In this document: positions 1 through 6,820 of the stretch, piece after piece
Layout: each line of letters starts with the position of its first letter
Numbering within the stretch: position 1 is the stretch's first letter
Assembly: GCA_009927195.1 (NCBI GenBank)
Contig: RFNL01000272.1
Span: 1 to 16,954 of the forward strand
Origin: Betaproteobacteria bacterium
GTDB taxonomy: Bacteria; Pseudomonadota; Gammaproteobacteria; Burkholderiales; Burkholderiaceae_C
Length of the DNA: 16,954 nucleotides
Direction: 5' to 3'
Notes under the pieces: generated by a model
What the model was told of the DNA's origin: nothing
What the model saw: only the letters and a program-made list of their open reading frames with translations
Database searches by the model: none
Program-made: the position numbers and the translations under genes

Positions 1-1369
1 CCATGAATTGGTGCGCCAAGCGCAACAACAAGGCCTCTTGAAACGGATGGGCCACCAACTGAAAGCCCAGTGGCAAACCGGCTGGGCAAAACCCGGCTGG
101 AATTTGAATGGCCGGCAAGCCCAATAAATTAAATGGCCGAGTGAACAAGGTGATGCGGCCAATCAAGGCACGAACGGCCTCCCCACTGCCATCTGCGTCT
201 GAACCAGCAATGGTGGGCAAGGCATAGGGCATGCAAGGCAAGATCAACACATCAATGCCTTGCATGGTGGCTTGCATGAAATCGCGAGCGAGATGGGCAC
301 GCCAGCGCAGCGCATCGATGTATTGGGTGGCTGGGATCAAAAACCCTGCTTCGGTGCGTGAGCGAAACAAAGGTGTGTAGTCTTGTGCTCGCTCGCGCAA
401 CCAGGGCCCGTGAATGCTGGCCGCCTCAGATTTGATGATGGTTTCGGCACAGCGAAACAAGGGGTTCATGTCACCGATGGACACACCCACCAGTTGGGTG
501 CCTACTTGTTGCAGTACCGCCAAGGCCTGTTCTAACATGGCTTGCACCACAGGTTCCACGCCACCCAATTGGTCAATGTTGGGCACACCCACACGCAAGC
601 CCCGTACCGCAACCCCCAAACCGGCCTCGTAATCGGGGACGGGTTGATCCAGGGAAGTTGCATCCAAGGGGTCAGGACCTGCGATCAAGCGCAATAAACG
701 CGCCGCATCGGTTGCGTTGCGAGTCAGTATGCCCACATGATCCAGAGACCAAGAGCGCGGCATCACCGCATGTCGGCTCACCCGACCATAAGTGGGTTTG
801 AGGCCCAGCACCCCATTGGCCGATGCAGGCAATCGGATCGAGCCACCCGTGTCGGTGCCCAAAGAACCAAACACAAGGCCCGCCCCTACCGCCACCCCGG
901 ATCCACTGGAAGATCCACCAGCGATGTAGTCCGGATGAAATGCGCTGGCGCAATGGCCATGGTGGATGTTGTGGCCAGTTGGCCCACCCGCAAACTCAGA
1001 CATGTTGAGGGTGCCCAAGTCCAATGCGCCAGCCTGGTCCAAGCGGGTCAAACAAGTGGCCGTGTCTTCGGCTTGCCAGTCTCGGCGAATCAGACTGCCA
1101 CAGGTGGATACCAAACCTCGCCGGTAAAACAAATCTTTGTGCGCCAATGGCACGCCATGCAGTGGTCCTGGCTGGAATGAGCGCTGGGCCAATTGGGTAT
1201 CTGCGCGTCTGGCAGCAGCCAAAGCGGGTTCGGCATCGATGCGAATAAATGCCTTGCGAGAAGCTTGCCATTCTGCAATGCGTTGCAAACAAGCTTGGGT
1301 CACTTCCAGGGCTGAAATTTGACGCTTGGCAATGGCTTGAGCCACCTCAGTCATGCCCATGAAGGCCAT
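1..1369 (-). CDS. Amidase-signature family hydrolase (3' end beyond window)
   Basis: Hydrolyses a C-N amide bond; the substrate is not readable. The reverse strand stays open for about 456 codons. All parts of the amidase-signature Ser-cisSer-Lys triad are visible: K78 in GVPLAHKDLF, the glycine/serine loop GGSSSGSG at 151-158 carrying the cis-Ser, and nucleophile S177 in GTDTGGSIRLPA. The C-terminal motif LLGLPAIQIPAG and the ending LLLRLAHQFM are close to where the family normally stops, so probably only 10-25 residues are missing. The first ATG is at 1369, with in-frame alternatives at 1360 and 1354 and no clear ribosome binding site. It begins 7 bases after the stop of a small GatC/AtzG-like gene, so the two are probably co-translated. 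By analogy with AtzE-AtzG this may be a two-subunit amidase; GatA-like transamidation is unlikely because no GatB is beside it. Confidence 0.9.
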   Translation of the reverse strand, partial: MAFMGMTEVAQAIAKRQISALEVTQACLQRIAEWQASRKAFIRIDAEPALAAARRADTQLAQRSFQPGPLHGVPLAHKDLFYRRGLVSTCGSLIRRDWQAEDTATCLTRLDQAGALDLGTLNMSEFAGGPTGHNIHHGHCASAFHPDYIAGGSSSGSGVAVGAGLVFGSLGTDTGGSIRLPASANGVLGLKPTYGRVSRHAVMPRSWSLDHVGILTRNATDAARLLRLIAGPDPLDATSLDQPVPDYEAGLGVAVRGLRVGVPNIDQLGGVEPVVQAMLEQALAVLQQVGTQLVGVSIGDMNPLFRCAETIIKSEAASIHGPWLRERAQDYTPLFRSRTEAGFLIPATQYIDALRWRAHLARDFMQATMQGIDVLILPCMPYALPTIAGSDADGSGEAVRALIGRITLFTRPFNLLGLPAIQIPAGFCPAGLPLGFQLVAHPFQEALLLRLAHQFM

Positions 1370-1376
1370 GTCGGTA

Positions 1377-1613
1377 TCAGTCACCCTGAACACCAATTTG
1401 TATGCCGCGCAGGTAAGCGCTGGGCTCGTCGTCAAAGCGCAGTTGCACAGCGCCTAGTTCAACAGCGTGATTAAGTTGGGCGAATTCGGTGGCCAGCTCT
1501 TGCGCCCTGGCGGGCGATACGGTGTATTGCGCCCAACGGGTCAAGCCATGGGACAAAGCATCCACATCGGATTGAGAAGTACTTGGCACAAGCGAAGCAG
1601 GATTCATCGGCAT
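1377..1613 (-). CDS. Small GatC/AtzG-like amidase partner protein
   Basis: A protein of 76-78 residues just upstream of the amidase. It is rich in Ala, Leu and acidic residues. A helical stretch with the pattern SPARAQELATEFAQLNHAVE (about 30-50) is followed by LRFDDEPSAYLRGI, which resembles the tail in which GatC/AtzG-type subunits wrap around their amidase. Known in this family: AtzG is a roughly 70-residue GatC-like subunit needed by the amidase AtzE. Inferred here from size, position and the tail pattern, not from a strong motif. Two starts are possible, ATG at 1613 (MPMNPAS) and ATG at 1607 (MNPAS); neither has a good Shine-Dalgarno. The frame stays open upstream to 1772, but that part is antisense to the flavin reductase gene and looks non-coding. 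The stop at 1377 lies 7 bases before the amidase start. Confidence 0.6.
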   Translation of the reverse strand: MPMNPASLVPSTSQSDVDALSHGLTRWAQYTVSPARAQELATEFAQLNHAVELGAVQLRFDDEPSAYLRGIQIGVQGD

Positions 1614-1680
1614 AATGGTTTGCAAGCCTTCGATGGTCGAGGGCCTTATTGTGCACATCATCCATTCAAACAGGCACCTC

Positions 1681-2316
1681 ATGCAAATTGACATCAATGC
1701 CATGTCGCAAGACATCCAATACAAGCTGATTGCATCGACTGTGGTGCCACGCCCGATTGCGTTGATCAGCACCTATGGCGAAGACACGGGTGACAACGCG
1801 GCACCATTCAGTTTTTTCAATGTGATGGGCGAAAACCCGCCGGTGCTGGTGGTTGGCTTGGAGACCCGCAGACACGACAAATCGCTCAAAGACACCACGA
1901 TCAACATCATGAAAAACGGTCAGTTCGTGGTCCATTTGGTCGATGAGGACCTGGGCGAAGCGATGAACATCTGTGCGATTGACTTTCCGCCCACCGTCAG
2001 CGAAACCGATATGGCAGGATTGAGTTTGTTGCCTTCGACCCTGATCAAACCCAAACGCATTGAGCAAGCGCCGGTGGCTTTTGAATGCGAAAAAATCACT
2101 TTCTTGCAAATCAGCCCTGATCGACACATCGCCGTGGGCAAGGTGGTGATGATGCATGTGCGCGATGGCCTGTTTGACCCTGAAACCTATTACATCAACC
2201 CAGAAAAATACCGCCCGATCGGCCGCATGTTTGGTCAGCTCTACACCCGCACGCGGGACCACTTCACCATGTCCATACCCAGCTATGAAGATTGGCAAAA
2301 AAACATGCCCCGTTAA
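1681..2316 (+). CDS. Flavin reductase-like (FMN-binding split barrel) protein
   Basis: A 211-residue protein of the flavin reductase-like/DIM6-NTAB family, which binds FMN and either supplies reduced flavin to monooxygenases or acts as a flavoprotein oxidoreductase. Visible family landmarks are VVPRPIALIST (21-31), the NAAPFSFFNVM loop (39-49) that holds the flavin phosphate in relatives, and the ending YYINPEKYRPIGRMFGQLY (170-188). I chose the ATG at 1681 because homology-like sequence begins there; the frame is open back to 1615, but the extra 22 residues look unlike the family. It is divergent from the amidase pair with about 67 bases between starts, which suggests shared control and possibly a shared nitrogen-compound catabolic role. 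That link is inference. No partner oxygenase is in the window. Confidence 0.85.
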   Translation: MQIDINAMSQDIQYKLIASTVVPRPIALISTYGEDTGDNAAPFSFFNVMGENPPVLVVGLETRRHDKSLKDTTINIMKNGQFVVHLVDEDLGEAMNICAIDFPPTVSETDMAGLSLLPSTLIKPKRIEQAPVAFECEKITFLQISPDRHIAVGKVVMMHVRDGLFDPETYYINPEKYRPIGRMFGQLYTRTRDHFTMSIPSYEDWQKNMPR

Positions 2317-2340
2317 GCGCGCCAGCGCATTGGGGTCTGA

Positions 2341-3432
2341 TCAACTGCTGAACAAGAAGTTCATTACGTCGCCATCTTTGACCACATACTCTTTGCCCTC
2401 GGCGCGCATTTTGCCCGCATCTTTGGCACCTTGTTCACCTTTGAATTGGATGAAGTCGTCGAAGGCGATGGTTTGGGCCCGTATATAACCCTTTTCAAAG
2501 TCGGTGTGGATCACGCCTGCAGCTTGCGGGCCGGTATCGCCCACGCGGATGGTCCAGGCCCGCACCTCTTTCACGCCAGCGGTGAAATAGGTTTGCAAAC
2601 CCAAGAGTTTGTAGGCCGAGCGAATCAAGCGATTCAAGCCCGGTTCGCTTTGACCCAACTCTTGCAAAAACATGTCGCGGTCTTCGTCGCTCATCTCGCT
2701 CATCTCGGCTTCGAGCTTGGCGCAAATGGCCACCACCGGCGCGTTTTGTGACTGGGCATAAGCATCCAGGCGCTCGAGCAAAGGGTTGTTCTCAAACCCG
2801 TCTTCAGACACATTGGCCACAAACATGGCGGGCTTGGCGGTGATCAGAAAAAACTGCTTGAGCAGCGGCTTTTCTTCTTTGCTGAAATCAACCGTGCGCA
2901 CTGGCTTGGTGTCGTTGAGGGCCGCTTGGCACCTCTCCAAGATGGCCACCAATTTGGCCGCTTCCTTGTCACCCGAACGGGCGCTTTTTTGCACGCGGTG
3001 CAGCGCTTTTTCCACGCTGTTCAAGTCGGCTAAACACAGTTCGGTTTGAATGACTTCAATGTCGCTGATGGGGTCGACCTTGCCCGCCACGTGGATCACA
3101 TTGTCGTCTTCGAAACAGCGCACCACATTCACAATCGCATCGGTTTCACGGATGTGGGCCAAAAACTGATTGCCCAGGCCCTCGCCGGTGCTGGCACCAG
3201 CGACCAAACCGGCAATGTCAACAAACTCAACGATCGCTGGCACCACACGCTCGGGCGCTACGATGGCCGAGAGTTGCGCCAAGCGCGGGTCAGGCACCTC
3301 TACCACGCCCACATTGGGCTCGATGGTGCAAAAAGGATAGTTTTCAGCCGCGATACCGGCTTTGGTCAGGGCATTGAAGAGGGTGGACTTGCCCACATTG
3401 GGCAGGCCAACGATGCCGCATTTCAAACTCAT
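2341..3432 (-). CDS. ychF: Ribosome-binding ATPase YchF (Obg family)
   Basis: A 363-residue Obg-family P-loop ATPase that binds ribosomes and affects translation and stress responses; housekeeping and cytoplasmic. Length and order match the family. The P-loop GLPNVGKST is at 9-17, switch II DIAGLVAGAS at 72-81, and the non-canonical NxxE in place of NKxD is NVSE at 207-210, which explains the ATP preference of YchF. The C-terminal TGS domain runs from about 280 to 360 and ends GDVMNFLF. The start at 3432 is supported by a Shine-Dalgarno GAGGA about 8 bases upstream. It is convergent with the flavin reductase gene (24 bases between stops) and lies 83 bases after the MOSC gene, with a possible promoter of its own in that gap. 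Confidence 0.98.
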   Translation of the reverse strand: MSLKCGIVGLPNVGKSTLFNALTKAGIAAENYPFCTIEPNVGVVEVPDPRLAQLSAIVAPERVVPAIVEFVDIAGLVAGASTGEGLGNQFLAHIRETDAIVNVVRCFEDDNVIHVAGKVDPISDIEVIQTELCLADLNSVEKALHRVQKSARSGDKEAAKLVAILERCQAALNDTKPVRTVDFSKEEKPLLKQFFLITAKPAMFVANVSEDGFENNPLLERLDAYAQSQNAPVVAICAKLEAEMSEMSDEDRDMFLQELGQSEPGLNRLIRSAYKLLGLQTYFTAGVKEVRAWTIRVGDTGPQAAGVIHTDFEKGYIRAQTIAFDDFIQFKGEQGAKDAGKMRAEGKEYVVKDGDVMNFLFSS

Positions 3433-3492
3433 GGATGGTCCTCAACCCGCGGGGGCGGGGATGGTGGGGCGCAGTCTCGCCAAAGGGAGAGG

Positions 3493-3521
3493 ATTGTAAT
3501 TCCCTGAAGTTGGGCTCACAG
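3493..3521 (-). promoter_or_regulatory. Possible sigma70 promoter for ychF
   Basis: Reading the minus strand, a -10 hexamer TACAAT (3498-3493) is preceded by CTGTGA (3521-3516) with a 17-base spacer. The -10 matches five of six consensus bases, the -35 only three of six. Transcription would start near 3486 and give a leader of about 54 bases for ychF. The -35 overlaps the last codons of the MOSC gene. Judged by eye only. Confidence 0.3.
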
Positions 3522-4421
3522 GTGATATTGGATGTCCAGCACCTGGCCCACGCGCAGCTGCGGTTCCATTTCGGTGCCCACGCCTTCGGTGGCAATGGCA
3601 TTCATGCCAAAACTCACCGCCCCAGCCAAGCGCTGGTCTTGGCGATAGATTTGCAGCACATCGCCCACCAAGGGATTGACCACAGCCGTATCGGGGTCGA
3701 CATTGGGCATGGGACAACGTGGACAAGGTTTGACGAGTTTGAGCACCACCAAGCCTTCATCGGACTGCCAAGACAGACTCAAGATGTGGTCCTCGTCGTG
3801 CGCGGGAATGCCGCTGAGCACGATGTTGGGCCGAAAGCGGCGCAGGTCAACCGCTGCATGACCCTGTTTGGCCAAGCGTTGGTTGAGGCCTTCCAGGGAA
3901 GACTGGCTGCACACCAAATAGGGAAAGCCATCGCTGAACTGGTTTTTGGCGGAAACGCCCGCTGTCCATTGGCGGTCACTGGTGCGCACATGGTCGGGGT
4001 CAAAACGCACCAGGCGCAACGGGCCAATGGCTTTGCCCTGCGGTGTTTGCCCCAAAAAGTCGCTGAACCATTGGGCGGCCACGTCCCCCATGTCAAAGGC
4101 GCTGACGGCTTGTCCCCAGACATGCACCTGCACCGCTTCTTGCACTTCGTACAAGGCCAAGTGCAAGGCCAACATGCCTGGAGCCCGCAAACGCACCTCT
4201 GAGGTGCGCAAGCTGGGCTCGATCAAGGCCATTTGCGGCAAATCGCGCTGGCTGACCATGTCGCCCTGCGCATCCACCACCATCCAACAACGATCGTGCA
4301 GCAAACCCAAATCGGTCAAGGTGGCCGAAGGCATCGAAATGCCGGCGCAAGATTTCACGGGATAAACCCACAGTTGTTCGACGCTGGCTTGGGCGTGAGT
4401 CATTTTGGATTGGCATGTCAA
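3516..4421 (-). CDS. MOSC-domain molybdenum-cofactor protein (YcbX/mARC type)
   Basis: A 301-residue protein with the two-part layout of YcbX and mARC: an N-terminal MOSC beta-barrel domain (VEQLWVYPVKSCAGI at about 14-28, then DLGLLHDRCWMVVD at 37-50) and a C-terminal MOSC domain (about 130-300). KPCPRCPMPNVD at 231-242 contains the conserved cysteine that ligates molybdenum in this family (C233 or C236; the KPCxRC spacing fits the family). Relatives reduce N-hydroxylated or N-oxide compounds with electrons from a flavin or Fe-S partner; YcbX also carries a C-terminal ferredoxin domain, which is absent here. Starts are possible at 4421 or at 4403 (MTHAQAS); neither has a convincing ribosome binding site. 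The 4421 start would overlap the longest frame of the divergent gene. The nearest redox partner is the flavin reductase-like gene, not adjacent. Confidence 0.85.
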   Translation of the reverse strand: MTCQSKMTHAQASVEQLWVYPVKSCAGISMPSATLTDLGLLHDRCWMVVDAQGDMVSQRDLPQMALIEPSLRTSEVRLRAPGMLALHLALYEVQEAVQVHVWGQAVSAFDMGDVAAQWFSDFLGQTPQGKAIGPLRLVRFDPDHVRTSDRQWTAGVSAKNQFSDGFPYLVCSQSSLEGLNQRLAKQGHAAVDLRRFRPNIVLSGIPAHDEDHILSLSWQSDEGLVVLKLVKPCPRCPMPNVDPDTAVVNPLVGDVLQIYRQDQRLAGAVSFGMNAIATEGVGTEMEPQLRVGQVLDIQYHL

Positions 4422-4483
4422 TGAGCAGGGTCGAATTGTGCCTGCCCAGCGGGGCCATCATGGCCCACCTAGAATCGGATCCC

Positions 4484-5605
4484 ATGAAACCCGCCTTCGA
4501 TGTCTGTGTCCGCGGTGCCGGCGTGGTGGGGCAAACCATGGCCTTGCTGCTCGCCGGTTTGCGCTTGCGGGTGGCGCTGGTGCAAGGCAACACCCCCAGC
4601 GCACCCGATGTACGCGCATTCGCCCTCAATGCCGCCTCGCGAAATTTGCTGCAAGAACTGCGTTGCTGGCCCGAGCCAGACCATGCCACGGCCGTGCAAC
4701 AAATGCGGGTGTGGGGCGATGGTGGCGCGCAGGTGCATTTGGAAGCACCCAACCCCCAAGGCCTGACTTGGATCGTTGACACGCCCATTTTGCTTGCGCA
4801 ACTGGCACAAGCCATTCAATACCAAGCCTTGGTCAGTGTGGTGCCATCCAATGAGAGTGCCAGCCTCACCGTGGTGTGTGAAGGCCGCCACAGTGCCAGC
4901 CGCGAACAAGCGGGTGCCGGGCATGAAGTCCTGCCCTACGACCAACACGCTTTGGCGGCACGGGTGGATTGCGCCTTGCCCCACCAGGGACAAGCCTTTC
5001 AGTGGTTCCAACACGACCAGGGTGAACTCGGTATCTTGGCTCTGCTGCCAATGGGCGGTTCGATGGGCCAACAAGCGGCATTGGTTTGGTCGCTCAGCCC
5101 CGCACGGGCGCAGCAACTCAAAGCCATGCCGAAGGCCGAATTTGAACAAGCCCTGCACCATGCCAGCCACGATCAGTTGGGGGCCATGCGCTTGGCCAGC
5201 GAACGCCATACCTGGCCGCTGCAAATGGCGCGCGCCTTGCAATGGTGTGGCACCTACAGCGATGGCCAAGCCTGGGTGCTGGCCGGGGATGCCGCGCACA
5301 GCGTGCACCCCTTGGCCGGTTTGGGACTGAACCTGGGTTTGGCCGATGCACAAGCCTTGCGCCATGTGTTGCACACCCGCCAAGGCGTGAACCATTGGCG
5401 GGGCTTGAATGACCGCCGCTTGTTGCGCCGGTACGAGCGCGAACGCAAAGCCGGCATGTGGCCAACCTGGGTGGCATGTGACGGGCTGCAACGCTTGTTC
5501 GCCCACCCCCATGCACTTGTCAAAGACCTGCGCCAATGGGGCATGAAAAACTTTGACGCCATCCCACCCCTGAAACAGTGGGTCATTCAACAGGCCATGC
5601 AATGA
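4484..5605 (+). CDS. UbiH/UbiF/Coq6-family FAD-dependent monooxygenase
   Basis: A 373-residue class A flavoprotein hydroxylase of the ubiquinone-biosynthesis type; it would use NAD(P)H and O2 to hydroxylate an aromatic ring, probably a ubiquinone precursor at the membrane. The Rossmann motif RGAGVVGQ is at 10-17, the family motif DVRAFALNAASRNLL at 42-56, and the second FAD motif GDAAHSVHPLAGLGLNLGL at 268-286. I chose the ATG at 4484 because the FAD fold begins within ten residues; the frame is open to an ATG at 4415, but those 23 extra residues look unlike the family. The Shine-Dalgarno is weak. The stop TGA overlaps the dsbC ATG (ATGA), indicating translational coupling. Which ring position is hydroxylated (UbiH, UbiF or UbiI-like) cannot be told from the sequence. 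Confidence 0.87.
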   Translation: MKPAFDVCVRGAGVVGQTMALLLAGLRLRVALVQGNTPSAPDVRAFALNAASRNLLQELRCWPEPDHATAVQQMRVWGDGGAQVHLEAPNPQGLTWIVDTPILLAQLAQAIQYQALVSVVPSNESASLTVVCEGRHSASREQAGAGHEVLPYDQHALAARVDCALPHQGQAFQWFQHDQGELGILALLPMGGSMGQQAALVWSLSPARAQQLKAMPKAEFEQALHHASHDQLGAMRLASERHTWPLQMARALQWCGTYSDGQAWVLAGDAAHSVHPLAGLGLNLGLADAQALRHVLHTRQGVNHWRGLNDRRLLRRYERERKAGMWPTWVACDGLQRLFAHPHALVKDLRQWGMKNFDAIPPLKQWVIQQAMQ

Positions 5606-6357
5606 CGCATTTGTGCGTGCCCCAGCGCATTGAGTGTCCGATCTGGCGACCACGCTTGCTTGCATTGGCTTTGCTGTTGGCCTGTGTGATGGGGACGCCA
5701 GAACTGAGCGCCCAGGAGGTGGTGATTCGAAAAGCACTCAAAGAACGCATCCCCGATTTACCCCGGATAGAGTCGATCAGCAAAACCCCCATCAACGGCT
5801 TGTACGAAGTGTTGCTCGAAGACAATGACATCTACTACACCGATGCCAGCGGCAACTACCTGCTGCAAGGCTCCATGATCGACACCCGCAGCAAGCGCAA
5901 CCTGACCGAAGAGCGCAGCGACAAACTCAATGCCATTGCCTTTGGCAGCCTGCCGCTCAAGGACGCCATCACCATTGTGCGTGGCAATGGGCAGCGCAAA
6001 TTGGCGGTTTTTGAAGACCCCAACTGCGGTTATTGCAAGCGCTTTGAACGCGACTTGCAAAAAGTCGACAACATCACCGTCTACTTGTTTTTGTACCCCA
6101 TTTTGGGGGCTGACTCCGGCGAAAAAGCGCGCCACATCTGGTGCGCCAAAGACCCTGGCAAAGCCTGGTTGGACATGATGACGCGCGATGTGGCACCGGC
6201 CTCAGCCAGTTGTGACACCGCCGCCTTGACCCGCAACCTGGAATTTGGACGCAAACACAAAATCTCGGGCACACCGACCTTGTTGGCCCAAGACGGCAAG
6301 CGCGTGCCAGGGGCGATTCCATTGGCGCAAATCGAACAACTCATTTCGCTGCGCTGA
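5602..6357 (+). CDS. dsbC: Thiol:disulfide interchange protein DsbC
   Basis: Periplasmic disulfide isomerase that reshuffles wrong disulfides and is kept reduced by DsbD. A 251-residue protein from the ATG that overlaps the upstream stop; another ATG at 5578 would lie inside the upstream gene. An N-terminal export signal has a hydrophobic core LLALALLLACVMG (19-31) and a plausible cleavage after LSA (37). The dimerisation domain spans about 40-95 and the thioredoxin-like domain about 130-250. The active site is CGYC (142-145), the same dipeptide as Escherichia coli DsbC. The second structural pair C181 and C204 and the cis-Pro loop GTPT (223-226) are present. Oddities: the n-region before the hydrophobic core is long (18 residues) with cysteines at 5 and 12, and LLAC at 25-28 is close to a lipobox. 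It is followed 1 base later by the DUF3429-like gene. Confidence 0.93.
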   Translation: MTHLCVPQRIECPIWRPRLLALALLLACVMGTPELSAQEVVIRKALKERIPDLPRIESISKTPINGLYEVLLEDNDIYYTDASGNYLLQGSMIDTRSKRNLTEERSDKLNAIAFGSLPLKDAITIVRGNGQRKLAVFEDPNCGYCKRFERDLQKVDNITVYLFLYPILGADSGEKARHIWCAKDPGKAWLDMMTRDVAPASASCDTAALTRNLEFGRKHKISGTPTLLAQDGKRVPGAIPLAQIEQLISLR

Positions 6358-6358
6358 T

Positions 6359-6811
6359 ATGCAACAACCTGCATCTGCATTGCAAAGCGAGGTGGCCCGT
6401 CTGGTCCACCGTTTGGCCTATGCCGGTCTGATCCCATTTGTGGTGTTGGCCCTATTGATGTGGTTGGTGGCGGGCGATGTGCATGCCTTTGTGGCCATGG
6501 CCTTGAGTGCCTATGCCGCCACCATCGCCGCTTTTTTGGGGGGCATCCATTGGGGCATGGGATTGCCACTCGATGCGCCCAACCGGCGCTTCCATTTGGC
6601 ATGGGGTGTGGTGCCCTCCTTGGTGGCCTGGGTGGCCCTGCTGATGCCTGCCTTTGCCGGTTTGCCCCTGCTGGCCTTTTTGCTGGTGGTTTGCTACGCG
6701 GTGGACCGGTTCACCTGGGCGGCCTGGGGTTGGGCTGAGTGGTTGCCTTTGCGCTTTCGACTGACTGGCGTTGCCGTGTTGAGTTGTTTATTCGGTGCTT
6801 CAGCCACCTGA
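6359..6811 (+). CDS. DUF3429-type small inner-membrane protein
   Basis: A 150-residue protein with about five predicted membrane helices (approximately 20-37, 44-64, 80-98, 101-115 and 134-148). The stretch YAATIAAFLGGIHWGMG (52-68) matches what I recall of DUF3429 proteins, which carry a conserved F-L-G-G-x-H-W-G turn. Function is unknown. The ATG at 6359 follows the dsbC stop after a single base; the frame is open back to 6245, but that part is out-of-frame dsbC sequence, so the near-overlapping start is preferred. The gene is in the same compact operon as the DsbC-type isomerase and the M61 peptidase. W and H are unusually common near the second helix end, as in proteins that bind haem or quinone, but nothing proves this. 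Confidence 0.8.
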   Translation: MQQPASALQSEVARLVHRLAYAGLIPFVVLALLMWLVAGDVHAFVAMALSAYAATIAAFLGGIHWGMGLPLDAPNRRFHLAWGVVPSLVAWVALLMPAFAGLPLLAFLLVVCYAVDRFTWAAWGWAEWLPLRFRLTGVAVLSCLFGASAT

Positions 6812-6820
6812 CCCTCACCC

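Noticed and set aside
1583..1616. TTGGCA and CATAAT as a promoter for the flavin reductase gene
   Set aside because: The spacer would be 22 bases, too long for a normal sigma70 promoter.
2317..2328. GCGC-GCCA-GCGC as a terminator between the flavin reductase and ychF genes
   Set aside because: Only 4 base pairs and no T-run; likely chance in GC-rich sequence.
4416..4421. Perfect TTGACA on the minus strand, resembling a -35 for the MOSC gene
   Set aside because: No -10-like hexamer is found at 16-18 bases, and the element would lie at or inside the start codon region of the gene it would drive.
5578..5602. Earlier ATG for dsbC at 5578
   Set aside because: It would add eight residues inside the upstream coding end and lengthen an already long signal n-region; the ATGA overlap start at 5602 is simpler.
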